64,000 nt of DNA, taken from contig FWCC01000003.1 of assembly GCA_900169235.1 (NCBI GenBank), positions 62,001 to 126,000 on the forward strand. The letters run 5' to 3'. Every line of letters begins with the position of its first letter. Positions within the stretch are counted from its first letter, which is position 1. Below are positions 23,863 through 35,428 of this stretch, one piece after another. This stretch comes from Zarea fungicola (lineage: Eukaryota; Ascomycota; Sordariomycetes; Hypocreales; Cordycipitaceae). Below the pieces are notes generated by a model. The model searched no databases, was not told where the DNA came from, and was given only the letters and a program-made list of their open reading frames with translations. The position numbers and the translations under genes are program-made.

Positions 23863-24385
23863 GATTTGAGCGTATGCGATGATGCGATGTGATGCGATGC
23901 GATTTCGCTCCCTAGCGAAGCGAGTTTGACTGCAAGGCGCGCTGAGTGACTGTGCCACTCAGCACGAAGAGCGTTCGGGAATGATTAAGGGTGATTATGA
24001 CCGCGCACTGGCGCATGTAAATCATAAAGGAGCGACAATGGTAGGCTGATTGAATACAAAAAAAAATATTAGAAAGAAAGAAGTGTGGAATGAAGCCCGG
24101 CCTGTCCTCTAGTTCAGGAACGGGAATCCGCAGGTCCCGAGAAAAAGGCTTCCTGTGGGCCGAGGCTCACCTTATCAGTTAGAGCGGGCCACTAACTCTT
24201 AATCGTCACCAAACGTGGGCGTGCCGGCTATTTTTGTTGAGGCAGCCACGCTTATTATGTTTTAGTATCTCGGGTGTCCTTTTATTTTGCCTCTTTTTAC
24301 ATTTATGTTTAGAATTTAGTCTAATTGAGCCAATCAGCACCGTCTCTTGTCATGAGTGAAGCCGTCATGAGGCACGGACATAATC
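23863..24385. other. Intergenic
   Basis: Upstream region of the hotdog-type gene. A GATGCGAT-rich short repeat (about 23876-23902) immediately precedes its ATG on the plus-strand reading. No gene is seen. Confidence 0.55.
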
Positions 24386-25472
24386 TCACAGCGCCGCCTC
24401 CAGCTCTTCCACATCACCCAGGACGCTCTGCCACGTCTTCCACTCCTCATCACCGCCTGGTAGACCGCCGGTGAGTGGCAGTCTTGTACCGTCAGCATCA
24501 CCAAGGCCGCGCAGCCGACTTATCGCCTCCTTGATGCCCGGCACGCCGTATCGCACCACAATCTCCTCCATGCAGCTCACGCGATACTGCAGCGTCCTGC
24601 GCTCCTGAAGCTCCGCCTCCGACAGCGGCGGCGCCGTCTGGCTGGACAAGTTGTAGAGCCGCACCAGCGCCTTGGGGAAGAAACCCGCGGAGCCGTCAAT
24701 GGCGCCGCCGCAGCCGACGCTTACGACGGGGAGCAGTTGCTGGCCGAGACCGGTAAAGACGCGAAACGTGGCGTGGTCAATGGCCGGGTTCGAGGCGATT
24801 TGAGTCAGCTGCGAGACGTCGCCGTGGGAGAGCTTGCACCCTACAATGTTGGGGTGCAAGGAGAGCTCGGCAAAGGTCGTCGGTGTGACCTTGACCATGT
24901 TGGACACCCCGGGGTAGTGATATCTATTTTCTATATCTTAGTAAAAGAAGAAGAAAGAAAACGCATGCGCGCCGCCCGCACACTCATCTTATGGATGGTA
25001 TACCATAGTCTACTTACATCAGTATGGGAATCGGGCTCTGGTCCGCCACGGCTGTGAACCAAGCTATGATTCCTTCCTGCGGCGTGACTGGCGCATTGTA
25101 CCCCGGAACGAGCACCATGCCCCATTGCGCGCCGGCCTCTTTCGCATCGTGAAGTTGCTCAACTGTCTCCTCGATGCTGTTGGTCGCTGTCCCCGCCACG
25201 AGGGGGTAGTCAGGGAACCCGCCCGCGTCGAGGGCGCCCCGCAGGCCGGAGAGCAGAGCCTTGCGATCCCGTGGGTGGATGTGGACGGCCTCGCCCGTGC
25301 TGCCGAGCACGACTAGGCCACGGATACCGGATCGGGCGAGGTAGAGGGCATGGGCAGCCTGTGTATCGTGATCAATGGGCGGGGTGGCCGGCTGGTAGGC
25401 GGCAGAGGCGCGCGCGACGAAGAAAGTTGGGATTGGGACGTAAATGCCCGCGGGTGGTGGTGCGACCATCAT
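24386..25472 (-). CDS. DHDPS-family (class I) aldolase
   Basis: Member of the dihydrodipicolinate synthase / N-acetylneuraminate lyase superfamily of Schiff-base aldolases. Exons (minus) 25472-25018 and 24923-24386 give 330 aa; intron 25017-24924 (GTAAGT...AATAG). Visible motifs are GLVVLGSTGEAVHI (the pyruvate-binding GSTGE loop), IYHYPGVSN with the active-site Tyr near 153, and the Schiff-base lysine in NIVGCKLSHGD at about 182. Fungal paralogues include 2-keto-3-deoxy-L-galactonate aldolase of galacturonate catabolism and 4-hydroxy-2-oxoglutarate aldolase. Fungi do not use the bacterial lysine pathway, so a catabolic aldolase is more likely. The exact substrate is open. Its neighbour downstream of the + ORF, homoserine kinase, is on the same strand. 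Confidence 0.88.
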
Positions 25473-26539
25473 AAAAAAGCTACCCTATTATTATCTATAA
25501 ATTTCTCGTAATTGTACCAGGTCCTCCCCGGTTAATGATATTTCGAACAACCAAGTCAGTGTGCCACATCGTTTTGAATGGAGTGCGGGGTAATATGAAT
25601 GATGAATAACATCCCCATCGTAAGTCCTGCTTCATGCTGGTGCATACTGGCGTCAAGCGTCATTATGCGTTTCTCTTTAGTATCCCCACCCTAAGCCAGC
25701 CTGTCTCATATCTCATCGCTCTTCATACACCGATGCCACAGTACTCAAACTCGATCCGCAATACTTCAGTGGCACTGCTTACTATCATAAGGAGGCGACT
25801 GACCCAAATTGACACAGGCTTGAAACCGGGAGTTGATTTACCAATTTCGGGAGCGAACCTTTTTGCAAGCGAATTCATGGCAACCAAGGAAAAAGGAACT
25901 GCCGCTGACACAGAGACAAAGAATGTACGAGCCTGCCCATCGGTGATGGGCAATGGGACTACTTATGACATTAGCAGTGAACGCATTGATGAACTTGTTA
26001 GCTCAGGAAACCCGGTACCGCAGGAACCGCAGGCAAAGCTTGACTATGTTAAGCACGCGACCGCTGTGCGGCATTATGACCCAATTCGTCGCCGAGGAAA
26101 GTGCAACAAGCAGTAGTTGGAGCTTGTTGATTTACCTAAGAAGTACTCATACTGATAGGCTACCAATATTTTTCAGACCTTTTGCAACAATATCTGACAT
26201 GGGATTCCACATTCTTGGAGACGGACATGGGCTCGAATTATTTCGGGTGCCCTGTGGCTGGGTTTGCTCTAATGGTGGGCTGTGAAAGGGTAAAACAACG
26301 GCATTGACCCTGTTGTCCATTTCATGTGTATTTTTTTGTCAGTGTTGCTTTTATATACCATCCATCCCGCCGCTTGCTGCACGATGGCCATTTTCCCCTC
26401 AGAGTTGAACTGAGTGAGAAACGGCGCTTCGCGCTGCATCCGTATAGCATCTGTTCTATGCAACATGTCCTCTACCAATGCGCCAATGTACTCCAGAAAA
26501 AACCCATTTCATCTATAGCTATGCCGGAATAAAATAAAA
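25473..26539. other. Intergenic with one doubtful ORF
   Basis: About 1.07 kb between two minus-strand genes. The only sizeable ORF (plus, 25634-26116, listed separately) is doubtful. Nothing else is supported. Confidence 0.5.
25634..26116 (+). CDS. Doubtful ORF, unknown
   Basis: A 160-codon open frame on the plus strand. If real, translation more likely begins at the internal ATG at 25733, giving 127 aa that read like a soluble, polar protein (ATKEKGTAADTETKNVRACP; DISSERIDELVSSGNPVPQEP). No family, signal or domain is visible and no splice sites extend it. It could be a lineage-specific gene or a chance ORF opposite two minus-strand genes. Confidence 0.25.
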   Translation: MLVHTGVKRHYAFLFSIPTLSQPVSYLIALHTPMPQYSNSIRNTSVALLTIIRRRLTQIDTGLKPGVDLPISGANLFASEFMATKEKGTAADTETKNVRACPSVMGNGTTYDISSERIDELVSSGNPVPQEPQAKLDYVKHATAVRHYDPIRRRGKCNKQ

Positions 26540-27801
26540 TTAGTTTCTAATAACCTCCGTACCTCTGGCCGGCTCCAGGACCATCCAGCTGCACTCGAGC
26601 TGTTTGTCCTCGTTGTGAAGCTTGAGCTTCTCGATAATCTTGTTGGCAATCGCCTCAAAGTTGGACGTTGCCAGGGCTAGGATCGTCGGTCCGGCACCCG
26701 ATAGGCATACGCCCAGGAAACCTTCCTGCGTCTTGGGCGACATGGACTCGACAATCTCGCAGAGGCCCGGGATGAGCGTCTGGCGGTAGGGCTGGTGGAT
26801 CTTGTCCTGCATGGCGAGGTTGATGAGCTCGGGGTCAGGCGGCGACTGGCCCAAGGCGACTGGCAGTAGGGCAATGCGCTGCAAGTTGAATGTCTGCATG
26901 TATAGAATTAGTTTTCTTTCGCCCTGATAAACAGCAAAACCGACACTAGATGGAAAAAAGGACATACCACGTCAGCACGCAGGTACTTTTCCGGCAGGAC
27001 TGCACGCGCCTTGGCCGTGGGGACGAGAAACTCGGGCACAATGGCCACAGCCTTGATCTCCTTGTTCCAGGGAAATTCAATGTGGTGGCCAATACCGAAT
27101 GGAGGCTCCGGGGGCTTCTTTCCCGTGTCCACGCCACCGGCGGGGGAGGGGAGCACCTCACTCAGCGGGACCTCGATGCGGGATGCGTCTTCGGGCTTGA
27201 GGGGCATGAGGTAGGTTCCGACGAAGCCACCAAACAGAGCAGCGCCGACATTGTCAGGATGCCTCTCTATAAATCAAAGAAAACGAGTCAGTACGTCAAC
27301 CATTGGCATAGCGCAAAGACTCGTAAAAAAACAAAGCCAATCTATACATATAAATATATGGCAAGTCATATACATACCAATCATTAAACAATAGTCAAAC
27401 AGGCGGTTGTTGTCCAGATGGTACAGCTTGCCCAGCTCACGGCCCAAAAAGACACCAGCCACCACAGCCGCGCCGGAGCTTCCCAGCCCTCGGCCCAGCG
27501 GGATCGGGTTCTTGATGTGGACGTGCGTCTCGACGGGGAATGCGCGCTGGTCGTGGCAGCGCAGGACGTAGAGGGCGACGCGGGTGAGCAGGTTGCTCTG
27601 CGGGTCGAGGCTGATGTCCGGGCTGCCCTCGCCCTGGCCCTCGTAGGTGATGCGGCAGTTGAGGGGCTCCTGGGAGCTCGTCTTGGTGCGATCGACGGTG
27701 ACGTGCAGCTCGAGGTAGATAGACAGGGCGAGGCCGATGACGTCGAAGCCAGGGCCAATGTTGGCGCTGGAGCACGGTGTCTTGATAGTGAAGGACTCCA
27801 T
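26540..27801 (-). CDS. THR1: Homoserine kinase
   Basis: Phosphorylates L-homoserine to O-phosphohomoserine in cytosolic threonine synthesis; GHMP kinase family. Exons (minus): 27801-27378, 27266-26968 and 26893-26540, giving 358 aa, close to the yeast length. Introns are 27377-27267 (GTATGT...TATAG) and 26967-26894 (GTATGT, CTAAT branch, TGCAG). Motif 1 is at the N-terminus (KTPCSSANIGPGFDVIGLAL), the ATP-binding PLGRGLGSSGAA at residues 101-112, HPDNVGAALFGGFVGTYL in the middle, and GVCLSGAGPTILAL near the C-terminus. All key motifs are intact. The aldolase gene is the next minus-strand gene downstream. Confidence 0.95.
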
Positions 27802-28394
27802 GGCTGTAGTTGAAACAGCAGGGAGTACAATACTGACAAGACGGGGGCGATTTGTACGGCGACGACGGAGAAAGAAAAGAGCTCAATTGGCGTGGAAAAA
27901 GCTGTCGAGGAGTTGGCTTTGATGGGAGGGAAATAGCCTTTTGAAAACGGTCAAGATCTGACTCTGGCGGGGCACCGATAACCGGAGGCAGCTTGTCTGT
28001 GGTGGTGCAGCCAATTACACCAAGGAGACTCTGCTTGCGATGGGATATAAACACTGCGCGGGAAAGAGAATCAAATTTAAAAAATTAAAGCAGATGATAG
28101 TCAAAGCAGTCAGCTTCATGTAATAATTACGATCAATTTATTTACTACTGGTTGATTGCTGTAGAAGCTCTCCAGTTCAGCAGGGATCCTGCAGCCAGAC
28201 TGGGTAAAAGCCTGCCAGCTATTGCGCGCATACAGTGGATCCTCTCTGTGCCTTACAGGGAACTGCCCGATCTGGATATTCCTTGTCGGGACATCGCAAA
28301 CCAGTTATTAGTATTAGTATACTGCAAGGCTTTTTATATGGCGCAGTAAGCATTGTGTATTCCGCTGAGATAATCCCGCCTCATAAAAGACGTT
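27802..28394. other. Intergenic
   Basis: Upstream region of homoserine kinase and 3' region of the Arf-fusion gene, both on minus. No gene is seen; a plus-strand ORF near 28152-28349 is not protein-like. Confidence 0.55.
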
Positions 28395-31057
28395 TTATTC
28401 GACCCGGCTCACGAGTGGCTTCAGGTCTGGCCCAATGTAGACTTCCTCTGCTTCCTGGCTCGCCCAGAGCATGGGCGAATAATACACATACGGGAGATGC
28501 TGATACGCAAGATGCGGATTACAAAGCACAAACTCTCCAAATCCATCACCTTGAAAAGTGCTCAGCGCAACGAGAACCTGCTGCACCCAAAACATCCTCT
28601 GCGTCAACCCGTCCGCGCCGGCACATGGAATCTCCAGCGCCTTCATAATTGCCAGCGACTGCGTCTTCTTATGCATGTCAGCGTCGCGCTTCATGTCTTG
28701 GCTCGCATGCAAAAGATCATAAAAGACCCCAAGCATGGCGCCATGGTCGCTGGCCGCTCCCTCTTCAATGCCATTAACGAGCACGGCTGCCATGACGGCT
28801 AGATCGTTGGCAGTGGGAAGCGCAGAGCGCGGTGTCGTCTTCTCCGAGGCCGCATACTGCTCCACCATGGCACCGCGCGCTGCATCCAGGTCCGACTGGC
28901 CCGAGATTTGAATGACGTTGGGCAGCGGCTTCTTGTCTGGGGCACAAAACTGCATCTGCGCTGGTAGACTCTCCCAGAGCTTTGCCGAGTAGTGTGCCTG
29001 CCACTCGTTGCCCACGACGCCATAGAGCGTTTTGAAAGCAGTGAGCGTGAGAGAGTCTACAGACCCGTTCCAGTTCAGAGAGGAGGAAGATGAAAGCTTC
29101 CCCCCATTCTGGGAGGCACTTTCGGTCGCGAGCGCTGCATGAACAAACTGAATCCAGAAATAGGCCTGCGTTTCCGAGTAGGGCGGAATCACCGTATTCA
29201 CAGCGCGCTCGCGCATCGTCCACGTCTGCAGCGCCGCAAGAGCAGTCTTGATGACTACCCCGCGTCGTGACTTCGAAGTCATCAAGGTTTGAATCACAGT
29301 CAATCCGAATCTAACGAGTCTATCTGAATCAGTGGCTGCCGCTGACGGTGGAGAGGAAACGATTCTCTTGGTTGGCTGATGTGATGGCGCAGTCGTGACA
29401 GATGGCATTGCTCTCACGTCTGGTAAGCGCCAGTGTTCTTTTGCTTCCGGCGTGAACAATAGTCCTTTAGAGTAGTAGTTCTCCCACAGTCTTGCGTTTG
29501 TGAGCTCTGGGCTCTGCAAAAGTACGTCTTTAAAGTCGGTTCTCTGCAGAACCTTGGAAGAGCCAATACCTTGGGTGTAGTTGGCAGCGGCAACTTGAAG
29601 CTGGCCAAGCCAAAATATTGTCATGGTTCTATGAAGATATTAGCATCACAAGAGTCCGTAATGGATTGAGCGATGGAAATCTCACCGATGAGTCGTATTG
29701 CGGAACCGTTCTGGGTTTCCTTTCCTCAGCCGCTCCAGGTGGTCGATAAAAGTCTCCGCGGCATCGAGCACGCCCTGGCCCTTTTCAAACGCCTCCACCA
29801 AGACAAAGAATCCAGATTTCAGATGATGATAGTGGTCCCAGGGAGTAAGCGACCCATCCTCAAATGCTCTCCAAAAGTCTTTGGCACTCATGTTGTCCTC
29901 CTCCACCATCGCCTTTGCCTTTGCGAGCTCTGCGTCAGACTGGTGTACGCCGGGGGCCTGCGACTCGACAACCGCCTTCTTTTTGGCAGGAGTGGCACCT
30001 TTTGTATCTGTGAGAATCTTGGCCATTTCCTCTAGCACAATTCTTGGATTCTCCATTCCCGTCGCGGAAAATCCGGAGCCTTCGTCCTCCAGAATCTTGA
30101 TCGGGGCTCGCCGCCCACAGGATGCGGCTAGTTTCTCATACTCTTTTTTAATCTTTGCTATCTCCGCCTCCCTTTCTTCTGGGATCAGTAGGTCTTGTTT
30201 GTTCAGCACGATCAATGTGGGCACGTCACGGAGCTCATCCTCGAGCATAGACATCTTCAGCAAATCCAGCTGCTCATTGAGCCTCTCCTTATCCGTGCAG
30301 TCGTGGACGAACAATACGAATTGAGTATTTTGAAAGTAGTGCCGATAGAGTGGTCGAATTTTATCACACCCTGCGGAGCCAAATTAGCGACTCTGGTCCT
30401 TCGAATTGCGACGTCTTTCTGGGCGTGGTTACCTCCGACATCCCACATGGTAAACGCGAAGCCCTTGGGGTGCTTTACTGTCTCAACGTTGAATCCAATG
30501 GTCGGTATTGTTGTAATAACCTCGTCAAGTAGCCAGCGGTATAGGAGCGTTGTCTTGCCAGCGTTATCTAGGCCCATTATGAGCACCCGCCGCTCGTCGG
30601 CTCGACGAAAAAGCCATTGTCCAAGTTCTGAGGAAAGCGTTAGTCTTTACGAACGGAAAAGATGGATTGCACAAAACAAACTCATTTTAAACCACAGAGA
30701 TCTCACCAGTAATGGGCCGAATAAAGAAATTGTAAACGAGAATGCGACTGATGAGATGATGGTTTATGTATTCAGCTCGCAAAGACGCAGGCAGCGAAAT
30801 AAATCCACCCTTGTGGCGCTAACCACCGCAAGGCAGACTGGAGGTTTCGACATGATGAAGACACATCGCGATAGAATGTAGGCAGCATCAAATTGAGCCT
30901 TTGTGTATAATCTAGGCAACCTCAAATTCAACAGTTGGTAGTCTGCCAAATGGAGTAATTTAGCTACGTCGCTCGAGATCCTAGCAAGCGGCGTGGTCTC
31001 AAGGGGAGCGGAATACTTCCTCGCCCAACCGGCGGAGCCCGACACTGAATCGACCAT
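28395..31057 (-). CDS. Arf-family GTPase fused to a long C-terminal region
   Basis: Well-supported exons (minus): 30707 end of an N-terminal exon, then 30627-30433, 30370-29686 and 29628-28395. Introns are 30706-30628 (GTGAGA, CTAAC branch), 30432-30371 (GTAACC) and 29685-29629 (GTGAGA). The N-terminal exon frame (about 30818-30707) reads [26 protein letters not shown] but has no ATG. A first exon starting at 31057 ([16 protein letters not shown]) is therefore proposed; the model 31057-30968 + 30818-30707 would give 771 aa and is tentative. The GTPase motifs are complete: GLDNAGKT (P-loop), [11 protein letters not shown] (switch I), WDVGG (switch II), VLNKQDL (G4) and FSATG (G5), but with an insertion before G5. 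About 500 residues follow, helix-rich and of unknown function, starting near [16 protein letters not shown]. Typical Arfs stop near 180 aa. Confidence 0.85.
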
Positions 31058-31766
31058 GCTTCTTTGGTGTGTTTTGTTTGTTTTATTTAATTTTTCTGTT
31101 AATTAAAAATCAAAGTTTGTCGTTCGTAGTTTGTATTTGATTCACCGACGTTTCGGAACCCGGCTTTAGCTCCCCGATAATGCTGACCGATTCAAGCGAC
31201 TCATCAAATTTTCTAAATAACGGGCACGCGCCTCGTATACAAAGACTGCGCCCGGCCCTCGACCTGCAAGGGTTGCTTTCCAAAAATAGGCACCGTCCTG
31301 TACACTCAGGACTGCGGAGATCACCTTATTCGCTATACAGTAACCTTATTCGCAGAACAGCACAACCAAATCTTCCATTGCAGTGAGAAAATACGAATTA
31401 TGACTGCCCAAATGACAACATCCCCCGACTGATCCCTCGTGAAGCTGCCACCCTGTCGCGGAGTGATCGCCCATCAGGTGGGTTCGCTGATGTCTTGGGC
31501 TGCACCGCGTCAATGCCTTGCGTCGGGTGATTATCCTGCCAAACCCACAGTACGCACTTAACACGGGAACACAGCATGATGTCTTCGTATACGGTGATAT
31601 TTTTGTTGGGTGAGCATATGCATGACCCGTGTTCTAGTAACGAAATAGTGAATATATAAACCTCGACAGATCTCAATCGAGTCTATTTGTACCAGTGTCA
31701 TTCTCATCTCAACAGCTTACATTTCCAACATAAATTCCCAAAATAAACCAAAACTCTGTGTTAATC
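31058..31766. other. Divergent intergenic region
   Basis: Upstream region shared by the Arf-fusion gene (minus) and cerato-platanin (plus). AT-rich near 31080-31140. A TATA element for the plus-strand gene is listed separately. No gene is seen. Confidence 0.55.
31653..31660 (+). promoter_or_regulatory. Putative TATA box of cerato-platanin gene
   Basis: TATATAAA sits 107 bp upstream of the ATG at 31767, with a C/T-rich and A/C-rich leader between. The same 12-mer, TATATAAACCTC, recurs in the MFS transporter promoter at 46281. Confidence 0.45.
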
Positions 31767-32251
31767 ATGTATGCTTCTGGACTTCTTAGCCTCGGCGCTC
31801 TGGTTGCCACAACTATTGCCATCACTGGTTCGTTCTATCCATCTCAGCTAACGATACCTCGCTCCACATGCACTGACAACGCACGTCTGCAAAAGTTTCC
31901 TACGATACCGGCTACGATAACGGCTCTAGAAAGCTTGCCGAAACCTCATGCTCAGATGGTGACAACGGTCTCATCACTCGTTACCACTGGCAGACGCAAG
32001 ACCAGATTCCGCGCTTTCCCTTCATTGGCGGTGCCCAGGCCGTCGCGGGCTGGAACTCGCCCTCGTGCGGCACATGCTGGTCTCTCCAGTACCAGGGTCG
32101 TAGCATCACCGTCCTTGCCGTTGACCACAGTGGCGACGGCTTCAACATTGGTTTGCATGCCATGAACGAGCTTACTGGTGGTCGTGGTGTCGAGGTTGGC
32201 CGCGTCAACGCCGAGGCCGCACAAGTTGACGTCAAGTTGTGTGGTTTGTAA
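31767..32251 (+). CDS. Cerato-platanin family secreted protein
   Basis: Small secreted expansin-fold protein of fungi that self-assembles, binds chitin oligomers and can act as an elicitor. Exons 31767-31827 and 31896-32251 give 138 aa, the family length. The intron 31828-31895 has a weak donor GTTCGT, a GCTAAC branch and CAAAAG. The signal peptide is MYASGLLSLGALVATTIA; the mature protein starts about VSYDTGYDNGSR. Four conserved cysteines lie in TSCSDG, SPSCGTCW and the C-terminal KLCGL. The family motif AGWNSPSCGTCW and the AVDHSGDGFNI block are intact. A raw ORF covering this region in other frames is an artefact of the unspliced intron. Confidence 0.95.
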
Positions 32252-32432
32252 AATACAAGAAGAGAATAAAACCATGTAGCATCGTAATATTTACCTGTAT
32301 AGATTCAAATCTCCTTTTTATTAGCATTTGAGATTATTCTAGCTAGTTATACATGGCAGCTTCTGGGGCTGCCAAATCATATTCTCGAGATGGCTAATCA
32401 TACAAGTTACAATATCCCGCGTCTTCTTTCAA

Positions 32433-33300
32433 TCATTCCGTTTTTAACTCTTGCCTTGAATGCAGAAGCCATGTGTTGACTTGTCCCACTGTGTCTCTGA
32501 ACAGACTCATAGCATACCAGGAGTGGAACGCCATGATGACCGGGTTGCCGACAGGCTCGTCGCTCTGTGGATTACATGCGTAACACTGTAGCCTCAACTG
32601 CACCTTTTGCATCTTACCGGCGTCATCCGTTTCTTTACGTTGCACACTCAATCTGTGGAAGCCGGAAAATTTTTCCAGGTCTGACCCAAACATTATGTCA
32701 ACATAACTCTCTGTGGTGCCCGTTACTGCGTTGTCGTTAGGCGCATCTACCAGATGAACATCAGCCACACGGAATTGGCTAAACAACACAGTGTGTAGCT
32801 TTGGAAGCGAGCTCTCTGATAATTCCCTCGCATCCCATATGTGAACAGGGAGTGTTGTCGAGGGTAGTTCTACCGGCAAGCTGTTAGCGTACTGCAATGC
32901 CCCGGACCTGGCAACTGATAAACATACTGGCATAGCGCTTGTCAGCTAGGTTTAAAAACCGCAAGACTTTGCTTTCTGGATAGAAAACCCATCCACTAAA
33001 GAATGCCTTTGTGGCCTGTGCTAGGATGTTCTCGTCGGATATGCCGCTATTTAGAGGCACGTCAAGAACAACAGTGTGTGTGTCCCCCTTGCCGCTCAAT
33101 CTGTTTTGGGGGTTGACATAGTCGCGAAGTGTCGATGATTCAAGAAATGAGTCTTGCGCGACCGCCATTTCTGTTATGCCCAGGCCACGGGATGCATTCA
33201 TGCGCTTGCTAAATTGGTAGGCATATGCCGCTGATGCGAACACGACGCTGCCCGTCAATATGGAGGCAACGCGCCAAGCTGCCTTTGGTGCGAAGGACAT
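32433..33300 (-). CDS. Unknown protein with N-terminal membrane segment
   Basis: I do not recognise the family. Exon 1 (33300-32928) starts MSFAPKAAWRVASILTGSVV, an N-terminal hydrophobic segment of about 22 residues preceded by a few positive charges. That could be a membrane anchor or an organelle signal. The best in-frame splice is 32927-32816 (GTATGT...TATCAG), joining LADKRYA to SSLPKLHTVLFSQF, with exon 2 32815-32433; total 251 aa. Other acceptors closer to the CTAAC at about 32888 break the frame. The second half reads like a compact domain (SYVDIMFGSDLEKFSGFHRLSV) and ends in a polar tail. It is convergent with cerato-platanin, 181 bp apart. Exon limits are moderately certain. Confidence 0.6.
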
Positions 33301-34004
33301 TGAGACTGGATAGTAAGGTTTTGAATTGGTAGGCTTATGGGTGCAAGAATTAAAAATTTAATTGAGGGACATACAAATAATTTTAGCCTCATTTCTGGCG
33401 AGGTCAGGGCTGCCTTTTAAAGTCGCGAGGCTGTCATAAGGCCGAAATCTACGACCCGCCCGTGTTGCTCCGAACAGCCACCAAAGAGCCACCAAAGAGC
33501 CACCAGAGAGCCACCAGAGAGCCACCAGAGAGCCACCAGAGAGCCAAATACACGATTTGACCTGTCGCTTTATTGATTAATTAGTGATCTATATTATTTT
33601 AATACCCTGTTGGGTATAGATGAAATAATACATCTGGTTTTGTATCATAACTGCTCTGTGGCTGTCTTAGGGCGCCCTCAGAAGTTTTCGTGCCTATTCG
33701 ATCAAGTTAGGCGCCGTGACCGTGATCCGGGAATTCGCGGCCGCAGCCGTCACGCGCACATTTCACTACGCAATCGACCGCGAATTGACACAAAAGCGGC
33801 AACTGTGACTCAATTGATGGAATTAGTTATTATCGCGAGCGTCATAGCTTCCCCATTTCCCTATTGGCAACTACCGGCTGTGCTCGCGTAGTCCCGGTGT
33901 ATTCTCGTAGCCACGAGCTGTATTTGCATAAACCCTGAAAGTCAAAATCTGTACTTGTAATGTTTCGTCTCTTGTCCTCTCCATCTACTCCGTTCAATCA
34001 TGTG
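33301..34004. other. Intergenic with short tandem repeat
   Basis: Between two minus-strand genes. Apart from the 11-bp tandem repeat listed next, no feature is seen; a plus-strand ORF 33610-33891 is not protein-like. Confidence 0.55.
33477..33542 (+). repeat. 11-bp tandem repeat, 6 copies
   Basis: Six perfect-length head-to-tail units: two of GCCACCAAAGA followed by four of GCCACCAGAGA, then a partial GCC. The unit is not a multiple of three and lies outside any gene. The two variants are grouped, consistent with slippage expansion after one A-to-G change. Confidence 0.95.
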
Positions 34005-35428
34005 TCATGTTGACGAATTTGGCGTGTTGCCTTCACGTCCTAGCAGAGCACCGACAGGAGGATGATCATCCGTCCATGGCTCAAAGACGGTGGCCCCCTT
34101 TAGCAACCCTCCAAACGTCTCCCAGATGGTCAAGAATGCAATAAGGCCCATGACCAGGACCATAAACTGCGTCGCATTTAAGTGCTCGTGCGTGACGGGC
34201 ACAACCGTGAGAATAATTGCAATGACAAGGCGCATACCGATTCGCAGTGTCTTGGGCAGCATGAGATCGTGACGGTCCTCAGCCTTGTACAGCATGCCGT
34301 ACATCCACAGGCACAGCACACCGATGCCGAGCCCGGCACCCAGAAGCCAGCGCTGGCCCTCTTCAAACTCATGCATCTTGACGCTCACCGCGCTAACGTG
34401 GCCGGCAATCAGAAACGCGGCTGACATTGGCAGGTGCAGCAGGAAGAAGCCAAAGGCCGTCCACGGGGAGCGGCGGATGGGGTGCGTCGCTTCGATGCTG
34501 CCGTCGCCGCTCACGTAGATCCAATTGAGGCAAAAGGCTATGATGAGGGTGCAGACGGCTTTGCCATAGCCGGCGGTGAGACCGACGCCGGCCGGGTTGC
34601 CCACGACGACGCTGTAGACGAACTCGCCGAGTATGATGATGAAAAAGGCGGCCATGCGGTCAATCTCGTGCGCAATGTCGACGGCCGTGCTGAATCGCAG
34701 CTTGAGGCGGCGCTTCAGGAACGGGCTCAGGGTGAGGCTCCAGGTGACCTCTTGATAGACAATCATGACGGCGACAATCGCCACCTTGGCACCTATGCTG
34801 ACGCTCTCAAAGAAGAGCGGGATCGTGAGAAGCAGGCCGATGAACATGAAGCCGGACATGATGCGCGCCTGCACCTGGTGCGCCTGGCTGGCAAAGGAGC
34901 TGATGAGGAAGAAGAGCATGGTGGTGAAGCGGGCGACGACGTAGGCGCCCGCAGCGGTGCGCATGGCCGCGATGTCGTCGTCGACAAAGTTGGCGTTGTT
35001 GGCAAAGAGAACCAGTAGCGCCATGACCCAAAGGATGGTGAGGCGCTGAATGAGATCATCGGTATAGTATGAGTTCATAATCTCGCGCAGGTCGACCCAA
35101 ATGTGCCACGCCGGCGTGAATGTAAGAATGTACTTGGCGACATGGGCGCCGTCGGCGTGCTCACTGAGCTCGTCACTAAGATTGGCCACGATGGCGACGT
35201 CTGATTTCCGTCAATCGTCAGCAAGCTGCCCAGGCCAATTCCAGACGCAATGGGCGTTAAATGGTGTCACCTACACAGCAAGTCCAAGAACAGCTCGAAG
35301 CGGCCTGCTTGTCGCTCCTCATCGCTGTCTTTTTGCAGCTCCCCGTCGCAGAACCACTGCAGCGCCTTGGGCCGCTTGAAGATGTAGCGATCGCCCTTGG
35401 CGCCCTCTTGGAGCTCGTTACAGTTCAT
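34005..35428 (-). CDS. LtrA-family multi-pass membrane protein
   Basis: Low-temperature-requirement A (LtrA) family integral membrane protein; function in fungi unknown. Exons (minus) 35428-35275 and 35200-34005 give 449 aa; intron 35274-35201 (GTAGGT, GCTGAC branch, ATCAG). Splicing joins RFELFLDLL to YVAIVANLSDEL, which is the family's N-terminal FELFxDLLYVA signature. About ten TM segments follow. HEIDRMAAFFIIILGEFVYSVVVG contains the conserved H-E and LGE motif, and the C-terminal half keeps SPWTAFGFFLLHLPMSAAFLIAGH. The first 40 residues are soluble and charged (FKRPKALQWFCDGEL). The start at 35428 is the only in-frame ATG upstream of the domain in this exon. Confidence 0.92.

Noticed and set aside
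31758..32165. 135-codon ORF over cerato-platanin
   Set aside because: After the intron at 31828-31895 the true frame changes; the unspliced frame is an artefact.
33477..33542. CRISPR-like array
   Set aside because: Units are contiguous 11-mers without spacers and the genome is eukaryotic; it is a minisatellite.
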